A stretch of DNA of 64,000 nt from Candidatus Gastranaerophilales bacterium (GTDB lineage Bacteria > Cyanobacteriota > Vampirovibrionia > Gastranaerophilales > Gastranaerophilaceae). This document shows, piece by piece, positions 24,570 through 33,425 of this stretch; position 1 is the stretch's first letter, and every line of letters begins with the position of its first letter. Where the stretch lies: contig CALUWH010000004.1 of the NCBI GenBank assembly GCA_944324435.1, positions 31,208-95,207 of the forward strand, written 5' to 3'. A model generated the notes under the pieces. That model made no database searches. It was not told the DNA's origin and saw only the letters and a program-made list of their open reading frames with translations. The translations under genes and the position numbers were made by a program.

Positions 24570-25553
24570 TTAGAGCCCAATTTTCTGAGCCAGTTTAAAA
24601 TGCTCAATAAGATTTACAATGGATAGAATTTCTTCAAACATTGTGAAATACTGTTTAGAATCATCTACTGGTTTAAATAGTGAACAAATGGAAAATAAAT
24701 CTTTATTGGTATGCAGTCCTATAATTAGATACTTATCATAAAAAGCACAAGATACATTGTCTGCCGAGAAGGCTACCTGCATGTTATTTAATCTTTCCAT
24801 AAAAGAAGTTGTAATCAAATATCTGGCCTCAACTTCATCGTCTGTATAAACATCAAATTTCTTTTCAAACACCACATCTTCTAATGTTGTATGTTTAAGA
24901 TTCTTTGCAGGAGATGAATGCATAAAGCTATCTGGTCTTATCACAGTATTTCCGGTGAAATTCTTATTCATATCAAGAATTACCACAACACCTTTGAAAA
25001 TAGTACGTCTATTCTTTGTGCTACTGTTGTCGTGATTTATAGGTTTGTTTTTCTCATAGTCCATAATAAATTCAGATTCTACAATTCGATACCCAACACC
25101 ATGATATTTCCCTTCAAAAATATCATCAAAATTCTCGATATTGTATTTATCAATGAGGTGGGATTCTAATAAAATCTTACCGTTTATATTTGTTTTTTCC
25201 TTTAAAGTAAGCCATTTTAAATCTTCAAAACATGAGCATACTATTGGCATAATTTTTTCTTTAATCTTATTTTCAAAAGTTTTTTTGAATATGAAATAAA
25301 CACCAATAGCAACGGCAAATAGTATACCTAATGCTTTTCCATCAATATTGATATTATGTTCAGGACTGGCGTAGAAAGAGTTAACCAACATAAAAACTAG
25401 TCCCGCAATAAATAATCCACAGCTTAAAGAAATTGCCAGTACAAGTTTTGTTTTGCGCTCCTTTTCAAATCCAGCCACAGCAGGAACAATGTTATTCCTG
25501 TATTTGGCGTAAAATTCTTCTCTCATTTGTTTGTATGTTTTTATTTCATCCAT
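24570..25553 (-). CDS. DUF3137-like membrane protein
   Basis: A 327-aa protein with two hydrophobic segments (about residues 37-60 and 76-95) after a soluble helical N-terminus, then a large soluble C-terminal domain including 'FKGVVVILDMNKNFTGNTVIRPD' and 'KHTTLEDVVFEKKFDVYTDDEVEARYLIT'. These match the DUF3137 family, which is often next to lemA, as here. Function of the family is not established; a membrane-associated role with LemA is inferred. Confidence 0.8.
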   Translation of the reverse strand: MDEIKTYKQMREEFYAKYRNNIVPAVAGFEKERKTKLVLAISLSCGLFIAGLVFMLVNSFYASPEHNINIDGKALGILFAVAIGVYFIFKKTFENKIKEKIMPIVCSCFEDLKWLTLKEKTNINGKILLESHLIDKYNIENFDDIFEGKYHGVGYRIVESEFIMDYEKNKPINHDNSSTKNRRTIFKGVVVILDMNKNFTGNTVIRPDSFMHSSPAKNLKHTTLEDVVFEKKFDVYTDDEVEARYLITTSFMERLNNMQVAFSADNVSCAFYDKYLIIGLHTNKDLFSICSLFKPVDDSKQYFTMFEEILSIVNLIEHFKLAQKIGL

Positions 25554-25568
25554 ATCCGCGTCTTTCTT

Positions 25569-25610
25569 TTATTCTAAGCGGCACACAAATATGCGTACCG
25601 CTTAGAATAA
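25569..25610. promoter_or_regulatory. Perfect 13-bp hairpin between lemA and the DUF3137-like gene
   Basis: TTATTCTAAGCGG (25569-25581) and CCGCTTAGAATAA (25598-25610) form an uninterrupted 13-bp stem with a 16-nt loop. No T-run follows on either strand, so it is more likely an mRNA-stabilising or processing structure between two co-directional genes than a full terminator. Confidence 0.6.
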
Positions 25611-25618
25611 TCAAATAT

Positions 25619-26191
25619 TTATTTCAGAAAATCAGCAGCGTTGACAGCCTGTCTTTCTTTCTCTTCTGCCTTAAAGAAGTCCGTTGGTTTGATATTCATC
25701 ATACGTGCAAAAAATGATGAAGGAAAAATCTCAACTGCGTTCTTTAATTCAAGAGCTGCAGAGTTATAGAATCTTCTTGCTGCTGCAATATGCTCCTCTA
25801 CTTCATTATAAGTCTGCATTGCTGTAATCATTGTCTGATCTGATTTTAACTGCGGATAATTTTCTACCGCAACCATAATCTGCCCCATCTTTTTAGCGAT
25901 TTCGCCATCTAGAGCAATTTTGCGGTCAATATTTTCAAAATTACTCGGAAGCTCCATTACTTGAGTTCTCAATTTGGTAACTTCTTCCATTAATCCGCGT
26001 TCATGCTCCATAAATTTCTGAGCGATTGTAAGAATGTTTGGAATCAAATCGTATCTTTTCTTTAATTGAACATCAATTGAAGAGAACGCTTCCTGTGTTT
26101 TGTTTCTCTTCTGAATCAGAGATACATAAATAGAATAAGCCCAGCCAATCACTACGACCGCCGCAACTATTGCAATAATTGTTGATGTCAT
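25619..26191 (-). CDS. LemA family protein
   Basis: A 190-aa LemA: an N-terminal membrane helix (STIIAIVAAVVVIGWAYSIYVSLI) followed by a long helical bundle. Family phrases 'NKTQEAFSSIDVQLKKRYDLIPNIL', 'YPQLKSDQTM' and 'AARRFYNSAALELKNAVEIFPSS' are clear. The start is ATG at 26191 with AGAAAGG upstream; the longer frame adds a non-signal-like segment. It pairs with the DUF3137-like gene downstream. Confidence 0.93.
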   Translation of the reverse strand: MTSTIIAIVAAVVVIGWAYSIYVSLIQKRNKTQEAFSSIDVQLKKRYDLIPNILTIAQKFMEHERGLMEEVTKLRTQVMELPSNFENIDRKIALDGEIAKKMGQIMVAVENYPQLKSDQTMITAMQTYNEVEEHIAAARRFYNSAALELKNAVEIFPSSFFARMMNIKPTDFFKAEEKERQAVNAADFLK

Positions 26192-26262
26192 AAATAAACC
26201 CTTTCTACTTTCCTGTTTACACCAAAAGCATATCATATTAAACAAATGACGAAATCATCCGT

Positions 26263-28227
26263 TTAATATACATTTCCATACACCCAGTAAGAGCGCAGAA
26301 CTTTTTTAACATAGTTTTTAGTCTCAGGATATGGAATCTGCTCGACAAATTCATCTGTATCACTGTAGATAAGCTTGGAAAACCATTTGTTAACCGAACC
26401 TATTCCGCCGTTGTAAGCTGTTATTGCATACAAATCCTTATTGCCTAAAACTTTCTTTAAACCTTCATAATAAAGGCTTCCTGCCGTAATATTTGATGTT
26501 TCAACATTAAGGTTAGAAGGCAGGTTGTGTTTTTTTACAACTTCATTATAAGTTGCAGGCATAAGCTGCATTAAACCTTTTGCGCCTACGGCACTTGTAG
26601 CAAAAGGATTAAAGTGGCTTTCTTCTCTTATAATCGATTGTAATATTATCGAGTTATTATCGCCTTTGACCTTATCTACAATATCGTAGTAGTGCATAGG
26701 ATAGACTAATCTCCATCTCAAATCACTAAACGGCGGTTTTTCCTGCAATTCTTCCATCGCGTTTCTTGCAAGAACCACTGAAATTGTATAATTCCCCCTT
26801 TCGTAAGCAAGCCAGCTCTGGATAAATTTATCTTTTTTGCAAAGCTCCTCAACTAAATCATAGTCGCCAAGATAGGCAAGCTTCACTACCAGATTATTAT
26901 CCAGCGATTTCTTGTATGGAAATATCACCGGTTTTTCTATTAACTCGCCGAAAGGAAGTGTTCCGTCATCTTTATAGAGATTATAGTTTGCTCTATACGC
27001 GTAATATGTATCAGGGTATGTGTCTATAACTTTTTTGTAATAACTGTTCGCGCTTTCATAATGTTTTAGTTTAAACGCGATTTTCCCCATAAAATAGGTA
27101 ACAGCAGGGCTTGATTTTACGTTAGGGAATTTTTTCAAATGCAAAAATCCTAAACGCTGAGCGTCATAGTATTTTTTCTGTAAATATTTGGTTATAAAAA
27201 GATTATACAAGGAATCTGCCGAGAATTGACCGTTCGGATAGTTTTCGTATAACGTTCTAAAGCAGGCTTCCTTAAAGTTGGATTCAACAACTTCATTACA
27301 GTTCAGATAAGCTATATAATCAGCGCCGGTTGATTTTGCATTCAGGCTGACGAGTTTTTTTATGCCCTCGCCTCTTGTGGGGAACATTGTAATATAATTG
27401 TCTATAACTTCCAATACATCCGACTGATTTGTAGTTGCTGCGTGTTTTTGCAAGCCTAGTTCAGTATAGTATTTTGTTTTGTCATTGTTTTTAAGTTTGT
27501 ATTCATTTTTTGCAAAGTCCGACCAGCTCTCAGCAAGAGTTGTTTTATTCAGATATGATTTAGCCTTTTCATACTCGCCGTTTTGATAAAACCCTTTAAC
27601 AATAAGCAGATTGTCATAGTTTGTAAGCGTTGTATCTAATTTTATAATTTCATCAATAACTTTTAGGGCAAACCTTCCGTCCGGAGCTTTTTCAAGATAT
27701 GTTTTAAAATGTATTAGGGCTCTTTCTTTTGCCTTTGCAATCTGTTTTTCGCTTTTATGCGGAGTTTCAGCCTCTATCATGCCTAGATAATACTCTGATG
27801 CTATTGCATAATCACTTGAAGGATATTTTTTTATTATCTTTTTAAAATACTTTTTAGCGTTTTTATCCTGAGTTTCATACATCAATGTGGCCATATTATA
27901 CTGGCTTATAGGCACAATAGTTGACTTTGAGCTTGAACTGACAATGCGTTTATATTTTTTGATTGCAAGTTCCTTTTTATCCATATTTGTAGCACATCTT
28001 GCCTGACGAAACAGGGCGGATGATTTAAGGCTTGAACCTGAAGGAACTTTTCCGAATTCCTGATATGCCTTTTCGTAATCACTTGCTTTGTAATCTTCCA
28101 GAGCTGCCGCATAATTATTTACACCTCTTGATTCTGATGAAACATGGTTGTATACAAAATAACCTATTGTAATAATTAATAAAGCTATAACAATATATAA
28201 ATCATACTTTTTTCTTCTTCTTCTCAT
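26263..28227 (-). CDS. Soluble-lytic-transglycosylase-like protein (Slt70 architecture)
   Basis: A 654-aa membrane-anchored peptidoglycan lytic transglycosylase. One N-terminal membrane helix (YIVIALLIITIGYFVYNHV) is followed by a long superhelix of TPR-like repeats (about 30-490) and a C-terminal SLT domain: 'QSIIREESHFNPFATSAVGAKGLMQLMPATY' with the catalytic Glu, then 'YAITAYNGGIGSV'. It cuts glycan strands in the periplasm to form 1,6-anhydro-muropeptides. It stands alone, with a short GGA-containing leader. Confidence 0.93.
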   Translation of the reverse strand: MRRRRKKYDLYIVIALLIITIGYFVYNHVSSESRGVNNYAAALEDYKASDYEKAYQEFGKVPSGSSLKSSALFRQARCATNMDKKELAIKKYKRIVSSSSKSTIVPISQYNMATLMYETQDKNAKKYFKKIIKKYPSSDYAIASEYYLGMIEAETPHKSEKQIAKAKERALIHFKTYLEKAPDGRFALKVIDEIIKLDTTLTNYDNLLIVKGFYQNGEYEKAKSYLNKTTLAESWSDFAKNEYKLKNNDKTKYYTELGLQKHAATTNQSDVLEVIDNYITMFPTRGEGIKKLVSLNAKSTGADYIAYLNCNEVVESNFKEACFRTLYENYPNGQFSADSLYNLFITKYLQKKYYDAQRLGFLHLKKFPNVKSSPAVTYFMGKIAFKLKHYESANSYYKKVIDTYPDTYYAYRANYNLYKDDGTLPFGELIEKPVIFPYKKSLDNNLVVKLAYLGDYDLVEELCKKDKFIQSWLAYERGNYTISVVLARNAMEELQEKPPFSDLRWRLVYPMHYYDIVDKVKGDNNSIILQSIIREESHFNPFATSAVGAKGLMQLMPATYNEVVKKHNLPSNLNVETSNITAGSLYYEGLKKVLGNKDLYAITAYNGGIGSVNKWFSKLIYSDTDEFVEQIPYPETKNYVKKVLRSYWVYGNVY

Positions 28228-28268
28228 TCAAATCCAGCCCAACTATTTAATAACCCAATGTAGATAAT

Positions 28269-28310
28269 AAAAGACCAAGGTCTTTTCTATATTAACATTT
28301 TAATATAGAA
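28269..28310. terminator. Back-to-back hairpins upstream of the lytic transglycosylase
   Basis: AAAAGACC-AA-GGTCTTTT (28269-28286) and TTCTATATTAA-CATT-TTAATATAGAA (28285-28310), both perfect. They lie between the serpin-like gene (stop at 28387) and the lytic transglycosylase start. T-rich arms could terminate the minus-strand transcript, but no clear unpaired T-run follows. Confidence 0.45.
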
Positions 28311-28386
28311 ACATGCAAAAGGAAAATCCTGTAATAAAAAATTACATTTTCTCTCCGCAGAAATACGTCTTAAAGGACGATGAGGA

Positions 28387-29394
28387 CTATTGGAAATTAG
28401 ATATGTCGTGCACTCTCAAAGCAAAGTACGGTTTAGATTTTGTTTTTTCTTTGAGGAATAGAACGAAAGTATCGTCAAAATAGAAGTTTCTGACTTCTTC
28501 CGGAGGCAGCAGAGCTGACATAGTAGCAATCATTGCAGCTTCGCTTTTGAGTTCAACACCTTTATTATTCATCTCAAATTCGATAGTTTCCATAGCCTGG
28601 TCAATTACCAGATTTGTGCCTTTAATTCTTTTTCCGGTGACTTCATCAAAACTTTTTTCTTCATAGAATTTTAAGTTTGGAACTTTTAATTCATCATCTT
28701 TGTTTAAAGTTTTGTCTCCGCTGTATTGAGCCTCTTTCTTCAGCATATCAGCGTATATGTAATTGAAAGTTTTAGTATTTTCAGTTTTGTAGAGGTATAC
28801 TTCATCCTTACCATTTGTATCAAGAGCAACCGCAAAGTCAGACGGAGAATTGTAGAACAAAACTCGGACGCCTTGGGCTAATTCACTTGAAGAATTTTTA
28901 TCTATACCGAAGAATTCAGCTTCCTGATCTCTAAAATTAGATTTTCCAAGCTTATCAAACGGCTTCAAAAACTCGAAGTCTTTTTTGAGCATTGCATATA
29001 CAATAAATTTATTCTTATCAGGTGTAAGATTCAGCTGTTCCAAAAGTTCGCTTGTCTCGTCGAATTTACGTTTTATTGCCTTTGCAATGGTTTTCTTTGT
29101 ATTCTTTTTAACTTTGCCTGAATATTTGTAATAGCAATTTTCAGACAAATCTTCAACCGTAAAATCCTGTTTGTTAAGTTCATTAACAATTTGCGGAGTA
29201 CCTTCAGGAAACTTAATCACGGTATGGGCAATTTTATCCATAAAATCATTCCATACAATTTGGAAAGTTCCGACCCATACTCTGTCCTGAATATTTGATT
29301 TGCTCTGCATAGTTGCCAGAACATCGATATTACCTGCAAATGCAGGTGAGAATAAAAATAATGTAGTTAATAAAGATATAATTAATTTTTTCAT
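28387..29394 (-). CDS. Exported serpin-like protein, divergent
   Basis: A 335-aa protein with a signal peptide (MKKLIISLLTTLFLFSPAFA). The C-terminal third matches serpin layout: 'KVPNLKFYEEKSFDEV', then 'IDQAMETIEFEMNNKGVELKSEAAM' (strand plus hinge of the reactive-centre loop), the loop 'IATMSALLPPEEVRN', and 'FYFDDTFVLFLKEKTKSKPYFALRVHDI' (the serpin C-terminal strands, equivalent to the usual PFLFFI...ILFMGRV). 'FQIVWNDFMDKI' near the N-terminus is also serpin-like. It would be periplasmic or secreted. The hinge is less Ala-rich than in inhibitory serpins, so it may not inhibit proteases. Confidence 0.65.
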   Translation of the reverse strand: MKKLIISLLTTLFLFSPAFAGNIDVLATMQSKSNIQDRVWVGTFQIVWNDFMDKIAHTVIKFPEGTPQIVNELNKQDFTVEDLSENCYYKYSGKVKKNTKKTIAKAIKRKFDETSELLEQLNLTPDKNKFIVYAMLKKDFEFLKPFDKLGKSNFRDQEAEFFGIDKNSSSELAQGVRVLFYNSPSDFAVALDTNGKDEVYLYKTENTKTFNYIYADMLKKEAQYSGDKTLNKDDELKVPNLKFYEEKSFDEVTGKRIKGTNLVIDQAMETIEFEMNNKGVELKSEAAMIATMSALLPPEEVRNFYFDDTFVLFLKEKTKSKPYFALRVHDISNFQ

Positions 29395-29521
29395 AGCTTT
29401 ATGATTTTAGCAGGAATAAGAATAAATTACAATATTAACTAAAAATTTATCAAGTACGAGTTTAAATAAATTTCTTTTTATATATGTTTTTGATAAAATT
29501 AAATTCAAATGGGAGTGAGCT

Positions 29522-31174
29522 ATGAAAATTTTTGAATCCGGATTTAAAGAGTTTGTATATAAACATATTGAAATGTTTACCATTTTAGGATTGAGTATTT
29601 TATTTTATTTTATCTTCTTCCATAATATTTGGGCTTATGCCTTGATGGATGTTGATGAATCAAGGTATGTTTCTATGGCAAAAGACATGTTCAATACAAA
29701 GGATTTTTTAACTTTGTATTTGAACAAAGAATTTTTCTTTGAAAAACCTCCGCTTTTCTTTTGGGGCGAGTGTATTTCATTTGCAATATTCGGCAAAATT
29801 ACGGAATTCACGGCAAGGTTTCCGGTAGCATTATACGGAACATTATGCGGATTTTTAACATACTTTGTCGGGAAAAAGATTGTATCAAGAACTTACGGCG
29901 TTGTATCAGCATTAATACTTGCGACTTCTTTAGAATTTGTTATCCTTGCAAAATTCGCAATTCTGGATATTGTTGTTGCAACTTGTATCTGGTTTTCACT
30001 CTGCTTTGGAATGTTGACAAATTTCTGTGAAGAAAAAAATAAAAAATATTTCTGGTGGTTATTCTACATATTCTCAGGTCTTGCTGTCATGGCAAAGGGA
30101 ATCCCTGGGTTTGTTGTTCCGTTTGGTTCAATGTTTTTTATTTCAATTGTATCTAAAAGATTTAAGGAAATCTTCAGACCTCAATACTTTCTTGTCGGGT
30201 TTTTCTTGTTCTTTTTAATAACGCTTCCTTGGCATATTGTAATGCTAAAGATGCATGATCCATTGTTTTTCAATGAATATATAATGAAACACCACGTTGC
30301 AAGGTTCCTTGGAGCGCCGGAAATAGGAAGGGTACAGCCGTTTTATTTCTATTTTCTGACTATTCTTTGGGGATTTTTCCCTTGGATTATATCTTGTATT
30401 ACGGTGCTTTGCAGGAAAATTTATAAAAGAGACTTTAAATTTAAAGATTTAAATGATACTCAAAGATTTTTACTCTATAATGGAATTATTGCAACATTTA
30501 CCTTGTTATTCTTCTCTTCTTCCAAGACAAAGCTGATTACGTATATTTTGCCGATATATGGTTCACTCGCTTGTTTGGGCGGATATATCTGGACTAATTA
30601 TGTAGAAAGAGGGGAATATAGCCGTTTTATTAATAAGACTGTATATATTTTAGGCGGAATCTTTATTATTGCATCAATTGCAGCTTTGTTCACTCCTTTA
30701 TATTTACCCCCGGAGCTTAACCGCGATATTTATATTGCAAAACCTCTTTGTATTCCGTTATTGTTCTTTGTGGGTTTAATTTCCATAATATTTGCTAAAA
30801 AAGAAAAATTTTTGGGAGTATTTTTTACTTACGTAATATTTATGCTTGCTCTGTCTGCTTTTGGGACTGAGAAATTTTTCAAAATTGATTACAAGTTCGG
30901 TCAAAATGACTTATTGAGATTTGCACATTATGCAAAAGAGCATGATAAAACGCTTACGGCATACAGATTCTCTCACAAGTATTCTTTAATCTATTACGGC
31001 GGAAAACCTGTTGAATACGGAAAAGAATATGGGATTCCGGAGCTTAAACGAGCTTTGGAAAAGGAAAATAATCTTGTAATTATTCCTTACAAGTTTAAAG
31101 ATTCGGAAGTCGATAAACAGAATTTCAGGGTTATTGATACAGGAAGAAAGTATATTTTGGTTGAGAAAAAATGA
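29522..31174 (+). CDS. ArnT/PMT-like membrane glycosyltransferase (GT39/GT83 type)
   Basis: A 550-aa integral membrane protein with about 11-12 helices and a C-terminal soluble domain. The N-terminal loop 'DVDESRYVSMAKDMFNT' carries the acidic pair of the GT-C fold, followed by 'FEKPPLFFWGECISF', the ArnT signature region. Members use polyprenyl-phosphate sugars to modify lipid A, glycans or proteins. It overlaps waaA by 4 nt, supporting a role in LPS. A GGGAGTGAG site precedes the ATG. Confidence 0.9.
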   Translation: MKIFESGFKEFVYKHIEMFTILGLSILFYFIFFHNIWAYALMDVDESRYVSMAKDMFNTKDFLTLYLNKEFFFEKPPLFFWGECISFAIFGKITEFTARFPVALYGTLCGFLTYFVGKKIVSRTYGVVSALILATSLEFVILAKFAILDIVVATCIWFSLCFGMLTNFCEEKNKKYFWWLFYIFSGLAVMAKGIPGFVVPFGSMFFISIVSKRFKEIFRPQYFLVGFFLFFLITLPWHIVMLKMHDPLFFNEYIMKHHVARFLGAPEIGRVQPFYFYFLTILWGFFPWIISCITVLCRKIYKRDFKFKDLNDTQRFLLYNGIIATFTLLFFSSSKTKLITYILPIYGSLACLGGYIWTNYVERGEYSRFINKTVYILGGIFIIASIAALFTPLYLPPELNRDIYIAKPLCIPLLFFVGLISIIFAKKEKFLGVFFTYVIFMLALSAFGTEKFFKIDYKFGQNDLLRFAHYAKEHDKTLTAYRFSHKYSLIYYGGKPVEYGKEYGIPELKRALEKENNLVIIPYKFKDSEVDKQNFRVIDTGRKYILVEKK

Positions 31175-32382
31175 TAGGCTGCGAACTACTTTTTAGAATA
31201 TTTTATCCGTTGCTTATCCTGGCGCACAAACGCGGTGGGTATAGTGAAGATGCTATAAACCGTAAACTCGGAAAGTTTGAGGCTCACTTTGAGGGGAATA
31301 AAACAATTATGTTTCATGGTGTCTCTGTGGGCGAGATTAATGCTATTGAAAAACTTGTAAAAAAGGTTAGAGAAGAATTCCCTAATATAAAAATTGTCGT
31401 AACTACCGGAACAAACACAGGGCAAGAAATTGCACATAAAAAGTTAGGAGAAACGACAGATTTAATAACTTACTTTCCTTTTGACACGCCTTCTTGCGTA
31501 AAAAGATTTTTGGCGAATGTAAAACCGGATATTGTTCTTATGGCAGAAACTGAAATTTGGCCGAACTTTCTTGAAGGTTGTAAAAAAAATAGAACCAAAG
31601 TTTTTATCATAAACGGAAGAATATCAGATAGAACTTTTAATTCTTATAAAAAGCTAAAATTCTTTTTCAAGCCGCTTTTGAATCTTTATTCAGGAATTTT
31701 TACCCAATCAAGTGAAGATATGAACAAATTTTTGTCTTTGGGAGCCAATCCTGATACGACAGAGCGTATGAATAATCTAAAGTTTGATATAACAGCACCT
31801 GCAGTTGATATTGAACTAAAAAAAGAAGGCAGAATATTTCTTGCAGCTTCAACACATTCCGGAGAAGACGGTATTGCCTTTGATGTATATAAAAAACTTA
31901 AAGAGAAGTATTCTGATTTAAAATTCATTATTGCGCCGAGACATTTAACAAGACTGGACGAAGTAAAAAGTGTTGTTAAGGAATATGTTTTGCGCTCAGA
32001 GGGCGGAAATTTGATTGAGCATGATGTTATGATTCTTGATACAATGGGCGAGCTCGGCAAAATATTTGCCTTTGCGGATGTTTCTTTTATCGGCGGAAGT
32101 TTTAACAAAACAGGCGGACATAATCCATTGGAATCAATAATATTTGGAAAACCTGTAATTTCCGGCCCTTCTATCAATAACTTTAAGGATATTTACTCTA
32201 TTATTCAAAATGCTCATGCCGGATTTGTAGTTAAAACAGAAGACGAATTTTTCCAAATAGCTGACAAGTTATTTTCAGATAAAGCCTTTTACGAGAAAAC
32301 CGCAAAAGCCGGCAAGCAGGTGTTTAAAGACCAGCAGGGCGCGTTAGAGTTCGTTATAAATAGACTTCGCACTATCTTGTAA
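31171..32382 (+). CDS. waaA: 3-deoxy-D-manno-octulosonic acid transferase WaaA (KdtA)
   Basis: A 403-aa GT30 enzyme that adds Kdo to the lipid A precursor. Motifs: 'HGVSVGEINAIEKLV', 'TTGTNTGQEIAHKKLG', 'LMAETEIWPNFLEGCKKN', 'ASTHSGEDGIAFDVYKKL' and 'ADVSFIGGSFNKTGGHNPLESI'. An N-terminal hydrophobic segment anchors it at the inner membrane. Its 3' end (from 32302) is duplicated 849 bp downstream beyond a toxin-antitoxin pair; the present C-terminus is intact. Confidence 0.95.
   Translation: MIGCELLFRIFYPLLILAHKRGGYSEDAINRKLGKFEAHFEGNKTIMFHGVSVGEINAIEKLVKKVREEFPNIKIVVTTGTNTGQEIAHKKLGETTDLITYFPFDTPSCVKRFLANVKPDIVLMAETEIWPNFLEGCKKNRTKVFIINGRISDRTFNSYKKLKFFFKPLLNLYSGIFTQSSEDMNKFLSLGANPDTTERMNNLKFDITAPAVDIELKKEGRIFLAASTHSGEDGIAFDVYKKLKEKYSDLKFIIAPRHLTRLDEVKSVVKEYVLRSEGGNLIEHDVMILDTMGELGKIFAFADVSFIGGSFNKTGGHNPLESIIFGKPVISGPSINNFKDIYSIIQNAHAGFVVKTEDEFFQIADKLFSDKAFYEKTAKAGKQVFKDQQGALEFVINRLRTIL
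32302..32367 (+). repeat. Direct repeat, left copy (3' end of waaA)
   Basis: A 66-bp segment coding the WaaA C-terminal 'KAGKQVFKDQQGALEFVIN' is repeated at 33151-33216 with 64 of 66 positions identical. The two copies flank the toxin-antitoxin genes. Confidence 0.95.
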
Positions 32383-32415
32383 ATTCGGTCTTGATAACAA
32401 TTGCTTATTTAAGCG

Positions 32416-32751
32416 TTACACAATTTTTTGTGCAAATTTAACTTCAATATCAGCCCCCAGGCCCCTTAAAATTTTCATTGTTGTGTCAAAACTTGGCTGA
32501 ACCTTGCCTTTTAAAATATTACATAAATTTGAACGGTTAAGGTCAATTTCCTCTGCAAATTTGCTTACAGACCCTCTTGCTTTTATAACACGCTCTAATG
32601 ATTTAAAAAATAATGTATAGTCACCGTCTTTTGCATATTCTTGCATGCTGAGTCTTAGGTAGTCTTTTTGGTACTCAACATCTTTAAGAACTTCCTGCAT
32701 GTGCTGTTCATGAGTTATGCCTCTTTTTAAAACACTGGATTTAATTTTCAT
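32416..32751 (-). CDS. HTH antitoxin of a HigBA-like pair
   Basis: A 111-aa protein with a helix-turn-helix at about residues 58-97 ('GSVSKFAEEIDLNRSNLCNILKGKVQPSFDTTMKILRGLGADIEV'), of the HigA/probable addiction-module type. It lies 6 nt after the toxin gene, and its AAAGGA site overlaps the toxin 3' end. It probably binds the toxin and the palindrome at 33074-33099. Toxin-first order is typical of HigBA. Confidence 0.85.
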   Translation of the reverse strand: MKIKSSVLKRGITHEQHMQEVLKDVEYQKDYLRLSMQEYAKDGDYTLFFKSLERVIKARGSVSKFAEEIDLNRSNLCNILKGKVQPSFDTTMKILRGLGADIEVKFAQKIV

Positions 32752-32757
32752 ATTAAG

Positions 32758-33069
32758 TCATTCCTTTATTTCTTTAATAATAGCTTTAGCCTTTTCAATA
32801 TCTTTACTCTGCGATGATTTATCACCTGCACAAAGAATCAAAATGATTACATCCTGTGACTCTGTAAAGTATATTCGATACCCCGAGCCAATTTTGAAAC
32901 GAAGTTCAAAAAGGTCATTAGACAGTCTTTTGCAATCACCGTAAATGCCTTCTTCAAGCCTGTCAATTCTGCGGTCAACCTGCTGCCTGATAGATTTATC
33001 AAGTTTTTTGTACCAGTCTTGATAGGGACATTTACCATCTATGGTTGTGTAATAGATGATTTGTTTCAT
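32758..33069 (-). CDS. RelE/HigB-like toxin (phage Gp49-type)
   Basis: A 103-aa toxin, start ATG at 33069. Sequence 'MKQIIYYTTIDGKCPYQDWYKKLDKSIRQQVDRRIDRLEEGIYG' and 'LFELRFKIGSGYRIYFTESQDVIILILCAGDKSSQSKDIEKAKAI' match the RelE/ParE-superfamily addiction-module killer group, which cleave ribosome-bound mRNA. TTGACA-17-TACAAT ends 6 nt before the ATG, so the transcript is predicted to be leaderless. Confidence 0.88.
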   Translation of the reverse strand: MKQIIYYTTIDGKCPYQDWYKKLDKSIRQQVDRRIDRLEEGIYGDCKRLSNDLFELRFKIGSGYRIYFTESQDVIILILCAGDKSSQSKDIEKAKAIIKEIKE

Positions 33070-33073
33070 AATT

Positions 33074-33104
33074 ATATTGTATGTTATAACATACAATATG
33101 TCAA
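33074..33104 (-). promoter_or_regulatory. Promoter with embedded 26-bp palindromic operator of the toxin-antitoxin pair
   Basis: 33074-33099 is a perfect 26-bp palindrome centred on GTTATAAC with flanks ATTGTAT/ATACAAT. Reading left, TTGACA (33104-33099), 17 bp and TACAAT (33081-33076) form a near-consensus promoter, with the palindrome covering the spacer and -10. Binding by the antitoxin would block RNA polymerase directly. Confidence 0.85.
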
Positions 33105-33150
33105 TATTATATTGAATTGTTGTGCGCAAGTATTTACGAATTTTGAAACA

Positions 33151-33216
33151 GCAAAAGCCGGCAAGCAGGTGTTTAAAGACCAGCAGGGCGCGTTGGAGTT
33201 CGTTATAAATAAACTT
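33151..33216 (+). repeat. Direct repeat, right copy (orphan waaA 3' end)
   Basis: The second copy of the 66-bp repeat. It still encodes 'KAGKQVFKDQQGALEFVINKLCEIL' followed by a stop at 33229-33231, but has no upstream waaA frame or start. It is a remnant left by the event that placed the toxin-antitoxin cassette here. Confidence 0.9.
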
Positions 33217-33302
33217 TGTGAAATACTATAAACGCGTTCTTCTATAAAATTGCGTAAATCTTTAGATAAAATAATTTTATGAGTTTTCAAATATTAAGTT
33301 TT

Positions 33303-33367
33303 GTAAAATTAAATTTTACGCTTGCAATTCAATAATATAATAATAATAATAATAATATAATAATAAA
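33303..33367. repeat. AAT/ATA microsatellite and small palindrome before the zincin-like gene
   Basis: A perfect small inverted repeat GTAAAAT-TAA-ATTTTAC (33303-33319) is followed by about 37 bp made of AAT/ATA trinucleotides (33330-33367). The tract lies 60-95 bp upstream of the ATG at 33426, within the likely promoter region, where changes in repeat number could alter expression. Confidence 0.7.
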
Positions 33368-33425
33368 TTTGCGCGCCCTAAAGTTTTGGGCAAATGTGCC
33401 GTTATATATTAATAAAGGAATCATT

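Noticed and set aside
28313..28483. Plus-strand 56-codon ORF (starts MQKENPVIKNYIFSPQ)
   Set aside because: It overlaps the 3' end of the serpin-like gene on the other strand by about 97 nt and has no ribosome-binding site; only a weak -10 precedes it. It may be a gene remnant, but I cannot support it.
33019..33231. Plus-strand ORF spanning the toxin operator and the orphan waaA end
   Set aside because: The N-terminal half is antisense to the toxin start and the palindrome. Only the last 26 residues are waaA-derived, so I annotate the repeat rather than a gene.
33330..33367. AAT repeat tract considered as a CRISPR or minisatellite
   Set aside because: Unit is 3 bp without spacers. No CRISPR array was seen anywhere in the window.
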